The notes under the pieces: generated by a model
Databases searched by the model: none
What the model was told of the DNA's origin: nothing
Seen by the model: only the letters and a program-made list of their open reading frames with translations
Translations under genes and position numbers: made by a program
NCBI GenBank assembly: GCA_030640865.1
Contig: DAOWIP010000024.1
Location: forward strand, 1-6,342
Reading direction: 5' to 3'
Length of the DNA: 6,342 bases
DNA from: Sedimentisphaerales bacterium
Lineage (GTDB): Bacteria; Planctomycetota; Phycisphaerae; Sedimentisphaerales; SM23-30
Shown here: positions 5,596-6,342 of the stretch, in pieces
How positions within the stretch are numbered: position 1 is the stretch's first letter
How the letters are laid out: every line of letters begins with the position of its first letter

Positions 5596-5964
5596 TTAAA
5601 ACACCAAACCGCCTTTGCGGGCAGCCTCGGCTAACGCCTTGACTCGGCCGTGATATTTATAACAGCTACGATCAAAACGTACCTGTCGGATTCCCAGTGC
5701 CGTCGCTTTGCGGGCCAGCGCCTGTCCTGTATGAGCGGCAGCGACTGTGTTCCCGAAATTTTTCGATTCATCACCGGGATTGTCGCTTAGGGTGCTGGCC
5801 GCCGCGAGGGTAAAACCTCCTTCGTCATCGATAATTTGCGCATATATATGACGAAGCGAGCGAAAAACGGTCAATCGCGGCCGCTGGGCGTCACCACGAA
5901 CTTTTTTTCGAACACGCCGTTTACGTTTGGTCTGTTGAGTTGCATTAAACTTTTGTCGGTTCAT
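5596..5964 (-). CDS. rplR: 50S ribosomal protein L18
   Basis: L18 binds 5S rRNA with L5 and helps place it on the central protuberance of the 50S subunit. From the ATG at 5964 the product has 122 residues, normal for L18: a basic N-terminus ([20 protein letters not shown]), then [20 protein letters not shown] (28-47), and the 5S-rRNA-binding C-terminal block [20 protein letters not shown] (102-121). In the block usually written DRGG or DRSG before Y-x-YHGRV, this protein has DRSC (C101, TGT codon). The frame continues to a GTG at 6003, adding 13 residues ([13 protein letters not shown]) that do not look like L18, so the ATG is preferred; neither start has a strong Shine-Dalgarno. It lies 120 bases after rplF and 59 before rpsE. 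Confidence 0.95.
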   Translation of the reverse strand: MNRQKFNATQQTKRKRRVRKKVRGDAQRPRLTVFRSLRHIYAQIIDDEGGFTLAAASTLSDNPGDESKNFGNTVAAAHTGQALARKATALGIRQVRFDRSCYKYHGRVKALAEAARKGGLVF

Positions 5965-6084
5965 AATATTATAGTGCTCAAGATCGAATTTTCCCGTTAG
6001 CACGCGGGTAAGTAACCTTACGGCAAATATGTTACGGTTTCGCTTGCGGGAATTCTCATACGCGCTGCGTATAATGTGTTTCTG
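5965..6084 (-). other. 120-base gap between rplF and rplR with two small hairpins
   Basis: No gene is recognised here. On the transcribed strand ATACGC-AGC-GCGTAT (6072-6058) is a perfect 6-bp hairpin, and GTAAG-GTTA-CTTAC (6021-6008) is a 5-bp hairpin. Neither has a T-tract, so neither is a terminator. The gap is long for neighbours that are usually nearly adjacent. It also contains the GTG of the longer possible rplR frame. A regulatory or RNA-processing role is possible but unproven. Confidence 0.3.
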
Positions 6085-6342
6085 TTATCCGCCGCTGGCA
6101 AAGGCCTTACCCGCTTTGCGTCGGATTACTTCATCCTTGTATCGTATGCCTTTGCCGAGGTACGGTTCCGGCGGACGCACTCGCCGAATCTCGGAGGCGA
6201 ATTGGCCAAGTACCGCCTTATCCGGACTGCTTATACTGAAGGCCGCCGGTACGTCATTACCACGGGTGTTGGCGGTGCCGATATCGACTTTCACTTCATC
6301 CGGTATCTTAACTGTGGCCGGGACGGCAAAGCCCACGTTCAG
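6085..6342 (-). CDS. rplF: 50S ribosomal protein L6, C-terminal part (5' end beyond window)
   Basis: L6 binds 23S rRNA near the sarcin-ricin loop and the factor-binding site. Only the last 85 codons are in the window; the frame is open to the right edge and begins LNVGFAVPATVKIPDEVKVD. This is the second of the two repeated L6 domains. The strong signature is EIRRVRPPEPYLGKGIRYKD (about 51-70) followed by EVIRRKAGKAFASGG and TAA. The GKGIRY block is the classic L6 motif. It is the most upstream gene seen in this part of the spc cluster and is followed by rplR after 120 bases. The N-terminal domain and start codon cannot be judged here. Confidence 0.96.
   Translation of the reverse strand: MNVGFAVPATVKIPDEVKVDIGTANTRGNDVPAAFSISSPDKAVLGQFASEIRRVRPPEPYLGKGIRYKDEVIRRKAGKAFASGG

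Noticed and set aside
5968..5973. Perfect TATAAT just before the rplR ATG
   Set aside because: No -35-like hexamer at 16-18 bases upstream, and the start of transcription would fall at or inside the rplR start codon. Probably chance in an AT-rich patch.
5965..6003. GTG at 6003 as the rplR start
   Set aside because: The extra 13 residues do not resemble L18 and no good Shine-Dalgarno sits at the right distance; ATG at 5964 gives the normal length.

Overview
The window is an internal piece of the conserved bacterial spc/alpha ribosomal-protein gene cluster, lying entirely on the minus strand. Read in the direction of transcription (right to left) the order is rplF (L6, 5' end outside the window), rplR (L18), rpsE (S5), rplO (L15), secY, adk, map, infA (IF-1), rpmJ (L36), rpsM (S13), rpsK (S11) and rpsD (S4, 3' end outside the window). 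All twelve genes are recognised from their protein sequences, and every real gene I can find is on this one strand.

Lineage: the order is the usual bacterial one except that rpmD (L30) is missing between rpsE and rplO. The protein sequences (for example the 454-residue SecY and the RC-x3-VVKGGRRFSF start of S5) look most like Planctomycetota, perhaps the Phycisphaerae. This is an impression from sequence style, not a proven assignment. The cysteine-containing (zinc-ribbon) forms of S4, L36 and adenylate kinase are all present.

Layout: 6342-5027 carries the 50S/30S proteins L6, L18 and S5 with gaps of 120 and 59 bases. 4971-2505 is the tightly coupled block rplO-secY-adk, where rplO/secY share a TAATG and secY/adk share an ATGA; map follows adk after 8 bases. 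A 122-base gap with a clear hairpin precedes infA. 1594-837 is the compact run infA-rpmJ-rpsM with good Shine-Dalgarno sites. A 104-base gap between rpsM and rpsK holds two successive hairpins, each followed by TATTTTT. rpsK and rpsD then end the window.

How the genes work together: the cluster joins ribosome assembly (L6, L18, L15, L36, S5, S13, S11, S4) and translation initiation (IF-1) with handling of the nascent protein (SecY for export, methionine aminopeptidase for N-terminal maturation) and nucleotide balance (adenylate kinase). No mobile element, CRISPR array, tRNA or rRNA is present, and no stretch above about 125 bases lacks a gene. I found no new biological system. The points worth a second look are the structured gaps (733-836, 1595-1716, 5965-6084), the displaced zinc cysteine in Adk, unusual cysteines in S13 and L18, the TTG start of rpsE beside an A9 run, and the missing rpmD.
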